Source: a virus. Taken from it: a stretch of 64,000 bases of DNA. Positions 1-8,510 of this stretch are shown here, piece after piece. A program made the position numbers and the translations under genes. The DNA is taken from IMG/VR virus record IMGVR_UViG_3300025087_000036, positions 1 to 64,000 of that record. One strand, 5' to 3'. How positions within the stretch are numbered: position 1 is the stretch's first letter; every line of letters begins with the position of its first letter. The notes below the pieces were generated by a model. The model saw only the letters and a program-made list of their open reading frames with translations, was not told the DNA's origin and did no database searches.

Positions 1-40
1 TAGGGGAACCCGAGTCAGAGGATTAACAAGGAGATAGGTT

Positions 41-253
41 ATGAGCAACAAAGAGCATAGTTTTCAATTGATTTTGAAGGTTGACGACAAAATGGTGGCT
101 ACCAGACAGGCAACGGTCACTGAATTTAACGATAACATCATCTATTCACTTAGGTTGAATCAATTGATGAAAGATATGTGTGGTTTGATTGAAGCTGCCC
201 TACGGGAAAGGTCAATAGAGAAGGTCTTCGAATACAGAGAAAGTGGGTTCTAG
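41..253 (+). CDS. Small phage protein of unknown function
   Basis: A 70-residue ORF begins behind a good ribosome binding site (AAGGAG, about 10 bases before ATG 41). The sequence is mixed charged and aliphatic, with no membrane segment, cysteine pair or recognisable motif. The middle (LRLNQLMKDMCGLIEAAL) could form one amphipathic helix. I recognise no family. It is the first complete gene in the window and is followed by a 130-base AT-rich spacer in which I see no gene or hairpin. Confidence 0.6.
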   Translation: MSNKEHSFQLILKVDDKMVATRQATVTEFNDNIIYSLRLNQLMKDMCGLIEAALRERSIEKVFEYRESGF

Positions 254-383
254 CATTTTTTTTAGTATGGTAAAAAGCATACATAGGTTGATATTTTGAG
301 TTACGATATATCCGAGATTGTGGGGTTTTGGCAGGCGCACCCAATAGCAGAGAGATCAAAAATTGTAAACCAAAGAAGGTATC

Positions 384-983
384 ATGATGGAAACTAAAAA
401 GGTTCTAAAAGAAAGACACATGAGAAAGTTTGGGTATGTCTTAAAAGATGTGGAATATAGTGGTGAGGATGCTCATGGGTGTGAAAAAATTATCCTGAAA
501 CAAGCTTTCACAGAGGGTGGTTTACTCATAGGGCAACCAAAAGATGCAGTTAAGTTATGCAAGAAGATGGGCATAAAGCCAGAGCTTGCTAACCCAGGTA
601 ATTCTGTTTGTTCAATTGGGTTTTGTACTATTGACAATAAATGGTTTGGTTGGTCGCACCGTGCAATCTATGGTTTTACCATTGGGTCTACTTGTAAATT
701 TGGGGACTGCCACTATAAACCAAAGGATAGAGATGATGCTTTAAGGTGTTCCATAGATTTTTGGAGTGATAAAGGTCGCAAGAATGTTAGGGCAGAGTGG
801 GCTTTCAATGCTAATGGTGATGAAGTTGTAATGGTATCTTGGGAATGCGTAGATGAAGACATTAATATTAGAGAGCTTGAAACCAAATATTACCCAGAAG
901 ATTTTGGTCGTGGGGAATGGGTTGCTGAAACAATGGAAGATGCTAAACAGATGGCGATAGATTTTGCAAGGGGTGTTTCATAA
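384..983 (+). CDS. Hypothetical protein, 199 aa
   Basis: ORF of 199 residues; AGAAGG lies before a double ATG (384/387), so the start is uncertain by one codon. It is soluble and has scattered cysteines (NSVCSIGFC, STCKFGDCHYKP) that could bind a metal but do not form a standard zinc ribbon. The C-terminal part (GEWVAETMEDAKQMAIDFARG) resembles the ending of many small phage proteins that finish in a helix, but I cannot name a family. Its stop overlaps the next start as TAATG, so the two genes are probably co-translated. Confidence 0.7.
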   Translation: MMETKKVLKERHMRKFGYVLKDVEYSGEDAHGCEKIILKQAFTEGGLLIGQPKDAVKLCKKMGIKPELANPGNSVCSIGFCTIDNKWFGWSHRAIYGFTIGSTCKFGDCHYKPKDRDDALRCSIDFWSDKGRKNVRAEWAFNANGDEVVMVSWECVDEDINIRELETKYYPEDFGRGEWVAETMEDAKQMAIDFARGVS

Positions 984-1312
984 TGCCAATGAGCAAGATA
1001 AACGTTGGTGGGTTCATTTACAAAATAGAATATTGTGATTGACCATCCGATGTAGATGGTCATAAGCGAGATTCCCTTTGGGGTCAGATAGATTTCTGGG
1101 ATAGAACCATACGCATATATTCTGGAACAAGAACCCCAGAAGATAAGTTTCAGACGTTGATATATGAGGTTCTTCATGCTGTAGAAACGGACTTCAAGTT
1201 GAAATGTTTTGAGGGAGAAGAGGGGCACACAAACCTTGACAGAATAGCACACGTTTTGGCTGACACCCTAATCAGAAATGGAATGATAAATGAAAAGGTT
1301 ATTGCTGATTGA
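983..1312 (+). CDS. Metalloprotease-like small protein interrupted by in-frame TGA at codon 20
   Basis: Reading starts at ATG 983 (AAGGGG 10 bases upstream) or ATG 989 and runs in one frame to the TGA at 1310-1312, except for a single TGA at 1040-1042. Downstream the frame is clearly coding (GQIDFWDRTIRI, then LIYEVLHAVE). The layout, a short beta-rich N-terminus followed by an xExxH helix, resembles small phage proteins of the SprT/ImmA-like zinc peptidase type, although the first histidine of HExxH is tyrosine here (YEVLH). The stop is preceded by GAT 1037-1039, and GAT recurs at 1049-1051, so a 12-base hop would rejoin the frame. An 8-bp hairpin starts at the stop itself. Readthrough, hopping or a nonsense mutation are all possible. 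With a hop the product would be about 105 residues. Confidence 0.55.
1040..1062 (+). other. Hairpin beginning at in-frame TGA
   Basis: TGACCATC (1040-1047) and GATGGTCA (1055-1062) are perfectly complementary, with a 7-base loop. The 5' arm begins with the in-frame TGA of the gene at 983. A stem at the stop could stimulate readthrough or hopping, or be coincidental. Confidence 0.5.
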
Positions 1313-1362
1313 TTAGAAAATTAGTATATTAACCAAGATGGTTTGGGAGAGAAGGTGGGGTG

Positions 1363-2408
1363 ATGCAAGTGGATAGAAATCGGATAGTAAATAATTATAG
1401 GAAAAAATTGTTACTGGTTGATTTCTATAATTAGGCATGTTCATACGAAGCTTTCATGTCGTGGAAGTTACAAACATTGATGGTGAACATTATGGTGCTG
1501 TATTTGGAACACTCCGTAGCATGAAAACTGCCATTAATATGTTTACTCCTGACGAAGTTTATGTTATAATGGATGGACCAAACTCTGGACTAAAGAGGAA
1601 GCTCCAGAATAAAAACTACAAAGCAAACAGGAAAAAGGAATTCAAAAAGGGGGTGGTGAAAGCTTACGATTTTTTGAATGAGAACGATAGGGATACAAAC
1701 TTCTCATTCCAGCTAGGTCGTCTTTCAGAATATTTGGGGGTGTTGCCAATCAAGGTAATATCAATCCCATATGTAGAGGCAGACGATATCATAGCAGAGA
1801 TTGTTGGTTCGATGGAAAAAGATTGTGAAGCTATTATTTACTCAACTGACGCTGATTTCAAGCAGTTGGTAAATGAGAGAGTTTCATGCTACAATCCAAC
1901 AGTGAAAATGTTGACAAACGAGAAAGCTTTTTTCAGCAAGCATGGATATTTACCTGGGAATCATATCTACTTCAAGTGTCTAAATGGTGACAAGAGTGAT
2001 GGGATTTCTGGTGTAAAGGGAATAGGGGAAAAGACTTATCTCAAAATGTTCCCGATTGTCTCTATAGAAAAGATTGAGAACGTGACGGAATTGGTTAACA
2101 TGGCTCAACACGCTTTGGACAGTGGTAACGCTGGGAAAATGTTGGGCAAATATCAGGTTGTGGTTGACAACCAAGATTTGATACAGGCTAATTGGGAATT
2201 GATGCAATTGACAAGAGTTAATATCAGTCTCCAAGCCAAGAAACAAATTGATGAATTGGTGAACAGTAAACCACAACGATTTAACGATATCAGATTGAGG
2301 ATGATGTTCCTGGGTGACAAACTAAACCATCAAGTGAAATACTATGAGGATTGGGAACATACATTTTCAGAACTGGTGTTCAAACAAAGGAGAATGAAAC
2401 ATGATTAA
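1363..2408 (+). CDS. Flap-type 5'-3' exonuclease with a 5'-proximal frame interruption
   Basis: The main body from 1437 carries the FEN/5'-3' exonuclease hallmarks: FIRSFH, YKANRKKE, the metal-binding acidic motif YVEADDIIAEI, STDADFKQLV, and a helix-three-turn-helix (LNGDKSDGISGVKGIGEKT). The catalytic N-terminal Asp of this family lies in a beta-strand just before the 'NxFIRS' segment. That strand (KKLLLVDFYN) is present but in another frame, in an ORF starting at ATG 1363 with a good AAGGTGGGG site and ending at TAG 1432-1434. Skipping TAGGC (5 bases) gives DFYN-M-FIRS, which fits the family alignment as I remember it. The rejoined protein is about 346 residues. Starting only at ATG 1437 would lose an essential metal ligand. 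Likely role: removal of RNA primers and flaps, as for T4 RNase H. Confidence 0.8.
1392..1433 (+). other. Stem-loop ending on the TAG of the exonuclease gene
   Basis: TAATTATAGGAA (1392-1403) pairs with TTTCTATAATTA (1422-1433): 12 pairs with one G-U and an 18-base loop. The 3' arm covers codons TTC-TAT-AAT and the first two bases of the TAG that interrupts the reading frame, inside coding sequence. The placement matches the inverted repeat in the glycosyltransferase at 22.9 kb. Confidence 0.65.
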
Positions 2409-3252
2409 GAAAATTTTGTTGGTTATGGTGGTTGCAATGATGGGTGCCTTTCCAGTGTTGGCAGGGGATTTTGGTGGTACTGCTGCTATTGATGCTACAG
2501 TTAATGTAGACAACGATGCACAGAACCTTTCAACAGATCTTACCTACGTTGCTGGGTGGTGCAATGCAGAATCCTTTGAGCTTTATGGTGTTTGGAATCA
2601 AGACCTAAACACACTAGAGTTTGAGGAAGCTAACATCAAGTTTAGCCTGTTCGATTTGAATTGGGCCATTGGTCAAAAGGCTGTGCCCATTGGGTTCATG
2701 CATATGCAAAGACCGGATCAGTCCGTGTTTATTACGGCACCAAGGGGAGATTTTATTGCAAAAGGTTTACATTTGGATACAGGGTATGATATACTTTCTG
2801 TAGAAGGAATGTACCTTGAGGGATCAGAAGAGTACGTTGTCAAGACAAGTGTGAATTTGTTTGAAGATGGGTTGGAAGTGTTTGTTAGCTACAACGATGT
2901 TGACTCTTTGAAAACTACATACGGGAGTTTTGTGGTTGGGGGATTGTTCAAGTATGAATCGTTGTTTGCAAACTTGTCTTTCATGGGTGAGTATATGCCT
3001 GACAATGGAAACTTTTGGGCAAAGGGTGTAACAAGCCCAGGGATCTTTGATAAGGTTGGGTTGTTTGCTGGATACTATAATGTGAGAGACAATGCCGATA
3101 TCATCAATGGATACTCTGAATTTGTTTACAACCCAGATGCTTGGGTGTATGGCGCATACATGGACCTTTCTGAAAGGGTAACAGCTTCGGTTGAATACAA
3201 GCTAGATGAGGGGTTGAATCCAATTGTTATGCAGTTTGTTGCAACATTTTAG
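2401..3252 (+). CDS. Outer-membrane beta-barrel (porin-like) protein
   Basis: 283 residues with a classical Sec signal peptide (MIKKILLVMVVAMMGAFPVLA, cleavage probably after residue 21). After it come alternating hydrophobic/polar strands rich in Gly, Tyr and Phe, and a C-terminal phenylalanine (VMQFVATF), the recognition signature for beta-barrel assembly in diderm bacteria. The gene overlaps the exonuclease by 8 bases and is followed by a strong terminator, so it ends its transcription unit. A phage-made outer-membrane protein could alter the receptor or exclude other phages; that role is inferred. I cannot assign a specific porin family. Confidence 0.75.
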   Translation: MIKKILLVMVVAMMGAFPVLAGDFGGTAAIDATVNVDNDAQNLSTDLTYVAGWCNAESFELYGVWNQDLNTLEFEEANIKFSLFDLNWAIGQKAVPIGFMHMQRPDQSVFITAPRGDFIAKGLHLDTGYDILSVEGMYLEGSEEYVVKTSVNLFEDGLEVFVSYNDVDSLKTTYGSFVVGGLFKYESLFANLSFMGEYMPDNGNFWAKGVTSPGIFDKVGLFAGYYNVRDNADIINGYSEFVYNPDAWVYGAYMDLSERVTASVEYKLDEGLNPIVMQFVATF

Positions 3253-3284
3253 GATGTTGAATAGTTACTAGTAGAACACAGTAG

Positions 3285-3328
3285 ATCCCACCACTAGGCT
3301 TGTATGGAGTTTGGTGGTGGGATTTTTT
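3285..3328 (+). terminator. Rho-independent terminator after the outer-membrane protein gene
   Basis: ATCCCACCACTA (3285-3296) pairs with TGGTGGTGGGAT (3312-3323), 12 pairs including one T-G, with a 15-base loop, followed by T6. It separates the outer-membrane protein gene from the helicase gene. Confidence 0.9.
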
Positions 3329-3354
3329 GACACCTAAAAGAGAAAGTAGACTGT

Positions 3355-4782
3355 ATGGATTCGTTTGAAAAATTCGGAGAAGCATTTCAGAAAAAAATCA
3401 TATATCATATCATCAATGATTCAAAATTTGCATTACAAGTCTTAGATATCTTGAAGCCAGATTTTTTCAGCAACGAAAATTTTGGTGTAATGATTCAAAC
3501 AATTGTTGAATGGAACAAACAGTATACAACAATACCATCTTTCGAAAACCTGACAACCATATTCAACACAAAAATTGAAGATGAAATCAAGAGGGAATAT
3601 CTATTGGGTGAGATTAATGATATCTCGAAACGTGAATATGGTGTGGACAAGAAATTCATTGTTGAGGAAACCGTTAAGTTCTGTAAGCAACAAGCCATGA
3701 AAAGAGCCATTCTTGAGTCGGTTAACTTGCTGGACAAGGAAGACTATGATAGGATATCACAGATAGTCCAGAGGGCTTTGATGGTCGGGCAAACTAGAGA
3801 CATAGGACATATGTATGTGAAAAATGTTTTGGGGAGAACGACAGCAAGGAGGCATCCAATACCAACTGGTTTTCCCATGTTGGACGAAGAGTATATTGCT
3901 GGTGGGTTGTCTAGTGGAGAATTAGGTTTGATCATGGGCGGCACAGGGGTTGGAAAAAGTTTTATGCTTGCTCACCTTGCGTATGCTTGTTTTATGAATG
4001 GGGGAACCCCCCTCATATACTCATTCGAATTGCAAGAGATTCCTTTTGGTATGAGGTTGGATTCAAAGATAACGGGAATACCGTTGACCAAATTAATGTT
4101 GGATGCAGATGGAAAGTATAGGAAACAAGTTGAGGCAAAGGTACAGGAAATATCCAGTAGATTTGTGCATAAACCAGAAATTATCATCAAAGAATTTCCA
4201 ACTATGGGTTCCAGTATTGCTGATTTGAAAAACCACCTAGCGCAACTTAGGGCCATGGGGATAAATCCATCCATGATAATTGTTGATTATGCTGATTTGA
4301 TAAAACCAACTAGAAAATATGGTGAGTACAGATTTGAGATTGATTCCATAATAAAGGAGCTTAGGGGGTGGGCAGGAGAGGAATCTTTGCCCCTATGGTC
4401 TGCTACACAAACTAATCGTGATGGTTTGGATGTGTCTATTGTTGCTTTGAAGACAATATCAGAAGCATTGGCAAAGGCTTTCACGGCAGACCTAGTGATT
4501 TCTATTGGAAGATCCCCAAGGCTAAGAGAGTTGGGTATGGCTTGTTACTTTTTAGCCAAGAGTAGAATGGGTGAAGATAAGGTTGCCTTTACTGGTTTAT
4601 TTGACACCACTTGCATGAATTTTACAATTGATGAAGTTGGGTTGGATGAAGAAGATTTAGAAAACAGGGATCGGCAACATGATGTGAATACGGCAGTAAG
4701 AAATGTGCTAGATCACAGCAGCAATATATTAAGAAGTGGTTCCGTTGATATAGCGTCCTTATTGAAGGACTTGGAGGATTAG
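3355..4782 (+). CDS. 41: Replicative DnaB-like DNA helicase (T4 gp41 type)
   Basis: 475 residues, the usual size for phage DnaB-family helicases. The N-terminal ~150 residues form the helical primase-interaction domain; the RecA-like motor follows, with Walker A GGTGVGKS (residues 195-202), Walker B IIVDYAD (about 308-314), and a Gln/Thr sensor-like segment (SATQTNRDG). It unwinds duplex DNA ahead of the leading-strand polymerase as a hexamer. It is followed after 3 bases by the ribonucleotide reductase gene and lies 7.8 kb before the DNA polymerase, within a replication/nucleotide block. No primase gene is visible in the window. Confidence 0.93.
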   Translation: MDSFEKFGEAFQKKIIYHIINDSKFALQVLDILKPDFFSNENFGVMIQTIVEWNKQYTTIPSFENLTTIFNTKIEDEIKREYLLGEINDISKREYGVDKKFIVEETVKFCKQQAMKRAILESVNLLDKEDYDRISQIVQRALMVGQTRDIGHMYVKNVLGRTTARRHPIPTGFPMLDEEYIAGGLSSGELGLIMGGTGVGKSFMLAHLAYACFMNGGTPLIYSFELQEIPFGMRLDSKITGIPLTKLMLDADGKYRKQVEAKVQEISSRFVHKPEIIIKEFPTMGSSIADLKNHLAQLRAMGINPSMIIVDYADLIKPTRKYGEYRFEIDSIIKELRGWAGEESLPLWSATQTNRDGLDVSIVALKTISEALAKAFTADLVISIGRSPRLRELGMACYFLAKSRMGEDKVAFTGLFDTTCMNFTIDEVGLDEEDLENRDRQHDVNTAVRNVLDHSSNILRSGSVDIASLLKDLED

Positions 4783-4785
4783 ACC

Positions 4786-7700
4786 ATGGATAAATTTGAG
4801 ATGAGTGATTTTCAACGGAGCATAATGGCACAAAGATACGCATTGCCAACAGAAAAAACATGGGAAGAGGTAGCAAGAAGGGTAGCGAATCATTTATCAA
4901 AAGCAGAACACAATGGAGATATGGTTATATGGGAAAAGAGGTTTAATTGGGTTTTGTCAAATGGTTATTATTTTCCAGGTGGAAGGGTTCTGTATGGGTC
5001 GGGCAGAAGACTTGGTGGTTTGTTGAATTGCTTTTGCAAGGATGTTGAGGACAACCGGCACTCTATTGCCAAGCTTATGCACGATATGTATCTAATTTCT
5101 ACATTTGGTGGGGGAGTTGGAACAAACTACAGCAACATAAGACCAAAGGGGGATCCTATCCAGGGTGTCCAAGGGGTTGCCCCAGGAGTCGTTTCAGAGA
5201 TAAGGAAGATAGATGCCATTGGTAATGAGATAAAGTCGGGTGGGGGCAGGAGGGTGGCTCTAATAGCCAACCTGGATATACCACACCCCGATGTTCAAGA
5301 GTTTTTGAATGTAAAGTTGACTTTGCATGAGTTGAACAACCACAATATTAGTGTGAATTACTTCAATAAGTTTTTTGAGGCTGTGAAAGCAGACAAGGAT
5401 TGGGTGTTTGAATTTAGGGGGCAGGTGTTCAATAGGTATCTGCTAAAGAGAACATCTAAGGGTATTGAGGACGAAATTTATGTGGTTGCCACATCCGAAG
5501 AAACTGCTTTGAAGACAGCAGAAAATTTCTTTAGACTTCATTGGGAAGATACCTTTGAAGTGGTTGGTCTGACAAACATCAAAGCCAAAGAGTTGTGGGA
5601 TACCATTTGCAAGAATGCAGTTGAGTCCGGTGAACCTGGGTTCCTGTTTGTCGATAACATAAAGAACAATTTTGCAACCAAGTATTTTGAAGAGTATAGC
5701 AGTTGCAATCCATGTGTAGTTGGGGATACATTGGTTGCCGTTGCAGATGGGAGAGATCCAATTAAGATTTCAGAATTATCAGAAATTGGTGAGGATACTG
5801 ACGTATATTGTGTTGACAACAATGGAAGTCTATCAATATCAAAAATGGAAAACATACGGAAAACTGGAAAAATGAATGACATCTATAGAGTTTCATTTTC
5901 CGATGGAACATACTTAGATGTAAATGACAAACACAAATTCATAATGAAAGATGGATCAGAGAAAACTTGTATACAATTGAAAAATAACGATTCAATACAT
6001 TCAATGACAATGTGGAAACAGAAACTTTGGAATAAACCAAAATCCCAATATTATAATTGGATTTCCCATAGTGGTAATAGAAGAACAGAGCACAATATCC
6101 AAGTAGAATTGAGAACTGGTGTTAAAATTGGACCAGATGAGTGTGTTCATCATATAGACTTAAATGGTTTAAACAACCATAGGGTTGTGTCTGTTGAAAA
6201 AATAGGTGTTGAAGATGTATATTGCGGGAATGTACTAAAACACCATAATTTTTTCTGCATTGGTAATCCAACAGTTGATAAAAATGGAAACAACAAATAT
6301 AGTATGGTGTTAACAAGAAATTGTACAGAAGCCTTGCTTCCCGATGATGGAAACTGCAACTTGGGAAGCATCAACCTTGGGTTGATGTATGATGAAGTCA
6401 CGGATGATGTGAATTGGTCTTTGTTGGAAAAGGTGATCGGGATTGCCGTGAGGATGTTGGACAATGTACTAACCATGAACGTTTATCCAACTCCAGAGAC
6501 AAAGATCGTAGCAGAGAGGTCTAGGAGAATAGGTCTAGGTGTCATGGGTCTTCACCATTTGCTAATCAAGCTTGGGTATAGATATGGATCGGAAGAGTCT
6601 TTGGAGTTCATAGAGAGGTTGTTCACAACCATACGCAACGAAGCATTCAAGGCAAGTATAGATACAGCAAAAACCAAGGGGTCTTTTCCAGAGTTTAACT
6701 ATGAGAAATACATAGACAATAACTTTGTGAAGAAGCTACCAACTAGAATTTTGAAGAGCATACAGAAGTACGGGATAAGGAATGCTGTTATTCTTTCCAT
6801 AGCTCCAACCGGGACAATATCCATGATCGCCGGAACGTCTAGCGGGATTGAACCAATCTTCTCACCTATGTATAGGAGAAAGTATAGAGTTGATAATGTC
6901 ATAGCAGAAGAGATTGTGGTTGACCCAATGTTCGCAAGGGCTGTTAATAGCGGAAACAAATGGGAGCATATCGTTGGGGCTTATGATGTAACCCCAGAGG
7001 AACACATTGCGGTTCAAGCAGCCATTCAGGATTATGTTGATCAGGCAATAAGCAAATGTGTCATCGAAGGAACGCTAATTAATACAAATTTCGGCACTAT
7101 AAAAATAGAAGATATAGCAAAAACAAAGAACATTCCAAAAGATACATTTACCACTCCACATGATGGGATTATGGTTTTGGATGAAAATGGCTGTATGAAA
7201 AAAGTTGTAAGTGTATATAATGGAGGAAGAAAAAAATGCTATTCTATTAAGTTTTCTAACGGAAGAGAAATAAAATGTTCTCTTAACCACAAATTTAAAA
7301 CACCAAACGGATGGGAGGGGGTAACAAGTTTAGATATTGGAGATAGGGTGTTTTATAATACAACGCCAATGTTGAACGATAATTTGTTTGAATACAAAAA
7401 AATTGATAGACCAAACAATTGGGTAAAAGATTACCCAACGCATATGGACGAAGATTTTGCCTTATTTCTTGGTATGTGGTTAGCAGATGGATATACAAAT
7501 AAAAACTCTGTTGGTATAGTTGAAAAAAATCATATTGTTGGTGAATTGATTGACAACCTTTTTGTTAAGTGTTTTGGGGTAGAACCGAAAACTTCGGTTG
7601 ACAAAAGATCTGGTGTTAAGTCGCACCACATAAATTCAAGAGTAATGGTTAAACACTTCAGAGATAAATTTGGTTCTAATTGTGTAGACAAGGTGGTCCC

Positions 7701-8508
7701 AGGTGAAATTATGTGTTCAAATAATCTTGTGAAGAAACATTTTTTGAGGGGCTTAACCTTAGATGGATACAAAATTAATGACACCGGAAAGCTTGTGATT
7801 TATGAGGGGTATTCAAAAGACATAGCTGAGAAATGCATTTCTATTTGTGCCGGGTTGGGATACCAATATTATTTTGGGGAAAAGAAAGTTAAGACCGGGT
7901 TGAAATCAAATAAGTCTTATGGAATTTCCATATATTATAACGATGGTTGTGATTTAATTCCAATTGAAAGCCACAAGTTACCAAGTGGAGGTAGAAAATG
8001 GATTCAGAGGTTTGTTAAGGAAGAAGATAGAGAAAAATTGGTTGAATTAATTGGGGTTGGAACCACTGAATCGTATAAGAGAAGAAATTTTAAGAGGTCC
8101 ATGAATTTGTGTGGTGGTTTTATGGTTGAAGAATCCTTGAAAAATCTTGGGTATAGTGGTTATGATTCCAATGTTACTTGTGTAAAGGTGGTGTCAATAG
8201 AATGTGTTGGAGTTAAACAGGTGTGGGATATTTCAGTTGAAGATACTCATTCATACCTAATAGATGGGATAGTTTCGCACAACACCATAAATCTCCCAGA
8301 GGACTATGACTACCATAATTTGATGGAGTTGATATTGAATTACAGCGATAGCTTGAAGGGGTTGACATTGTATCGTGCTGGGTCAAGAGCTAATGAACCA
8401 TTGGTTGCCATACCAACAACAGAAGAGAATGTTGAGTTGTATGCTAAGAACAAAGATTTGGTTAAGGTTGTTAATGAAGAGTGCAAAACAGGATCATGTG
8501 AGGTATAA
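4786..8508 (+). CDS. nrdJ: Class II (cobalamin-type) ribonucleotide reductase with two inteins
   Basis: The 1240-residue ORF is 628 residues after removal of two inteins. Extein motifs: NCFCKD with Cys82, FGGGVGTN, KSGGGRRVA, the thiyl-radical motif NPC-TE (split by intein 1), CNLGSINLG, ILSIAPTGTISMIAGTSSG and a C-terminal redox pair (CKTGSC). The KSGGGRR pattern and the absence of a nearby nrdB gene fit class II, oxygen-independent, adenosylcobalamin-using enzymes. It would supply dNTPs together with the dUTPase, dCMP deaminase and ThyX genes in the window. Both inteins sit at strictly conserved catalytic-domain sequences, the usual choice of inteins. NPCTE instead of the common NPCGE is a small oddity. 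Confidence 0.92.
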   Translation: MDKFEMSDFQRSIMAQRYALPTEKTWEEVARRVANHLSKAEHNGDMVIWEKRFNWVLSNGYYFPGGRVLYGSGRRLGGLLNCFCKDVEDNRHSIAKLMHDMYLISTFGGGVGTNYSNIRPKGDPIQGVQGVAPGVVSEIRKIDAIGNEIKSGGGRRVALIANLDIPHPDVQEFLNVKLTLHELNNHNISVNYFNKFFEAVKADKDWVFEFRGQVFNRYLLKRTSKGIEDEIYVVATSEETALKTAENFFRLHWEDTFEVVGLTNIKAKELWDTICKNAVESGEPGFLFVDNIKNNFATKYFEEYSSCNPCVVGDTLVAVADGRDPIKISELSEIGEDTDVYCVDNNGSLSISKMENIRKTGKMNDIYRVSFSDGTYLDVNDKHKFIMKDGSEKTCIQLKNNDSIHSMTMWKQKLWNKPKSQYYNWISHSGNRRTEHNIQVELRTGVKIGPDECVHHIDLNGLNNHRVVSVEKIGVEDVYCGNVLKHHNFFCIGNPTVDKNGNNKYSMVLTRNCTEALLPDDGNCNLGSINLGLMYDEVTDDVNWSLLEKVIGIAVRMLDNVLTMNVYPTPETKIVAERSRRIGLGVMGLHHLLIKLGYRYGSEESLEFIERLFTTIRNEAFKASIDTAKTKGSFPEFNYEKYIDNNFVKKLPTRILKSIQKYGIRNAVILSIAPTGTISMIAGTSSGIEPIFSPMYRRKYRVDNVIAEEIVVDPMFARAVNSGNKWEHIVGAYDVTPEEHIAVQAAIQDYVDQAISKCVIEGTLINTNFGTIKIEDIAKTKNIPKDTFTTPHDGIMVLDENGCMKKVVSVYNGGRKKCYSIKFSNGREIKCSLNHKFKTPNGWEGVTSLDIGDRVFYNTTPMLNDNLFEYKKIDRPNNWVKDYPTHMDEDFALFLGMWLADGYTNKNSVGIVEKNHIVGELIDNLFVKCFGVEPKTSVDKRSGVKSHHINSRVMVKHFRDKFGSNCVDKVVPGEIMCSNNLVKKHFLRGLTLDGYKINDTGKLVIYEGYSKDIAEKCISICAGLGYQYYFGEKKVKTGLKSNKSYGISIYYNDGCDLIPIESHKLPSGGRKWIQRFVKEEDREKLVELIGVGTTESYKRRNFKRSMNLCGGFMVEESLKNLGYSGYDSNVTCVKVVSIECVGVKQVWDISVEDTHSYLIDGIVSHNTINLPEDYDYHNLMELILNYSDSLKGLTLYRAGSRANEPLVAIPTTEENVELYAKNKDLVKVVNEECKTGSCEV
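5713..6321 (+). mobile_element. Intein 1 in ribonucleotide reductase, with eroded HNH endonuclease
   Basis: 203 residues (310-512) inserted directly before the radical cysteine of the NPC motif. It has an N-terminal Cys (CVVGDT), a block B histidine (VNDKHKF), block F (RVVSVEKIG..EDVY, then HNFF) and ends in Asn followed by extein Cys. The penultimate residue is Arg (LTRN) rather than the usual His. Between the splicing blocks only a fragment of an HNH nuclease remains (VHHIDLNGLNN), so the element can probably splice but not home. Confidence 0.88.
7057..8283 (+). mobile_element. Intein 2 in ribonucleotide reductase, with LAGLIDADG endonuclease
   Basis: 409 residues (758-1166) inserted in QAISK/TINLP. 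It has an N-terminal Cys (CVIEGTLI), block B (SLNHKF), block F (VVSIECVG..QVWDISVEDTHSY) and the C-terminal dipeptide HN followed by extein Thr. Two LAGLIDADG helices are visible, LFLGMWLADG (893-902) and FLRGLTLDG (986-994), both with their catalytic Asp. Length and motifs suggest an active splicing and homing element. Confidence 0.93.
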
Positions 8509-8510
8509 AA

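Noticed and set aside
1040-1062. Selenocysteine insertion (TGA followed by a hairpin)
   Set aside because: The hairpin is at the TGA, but I see no family in which Cys/Sec stands at this position, no selenocysteine gene in the window, and a GAT-GAT flank offers another explanation.
3420-4780. Additional signal or regulatory repeats in the helicase region
   Set aside because: Repeated short AT-rich words only; no consistent spacing or palindrome.
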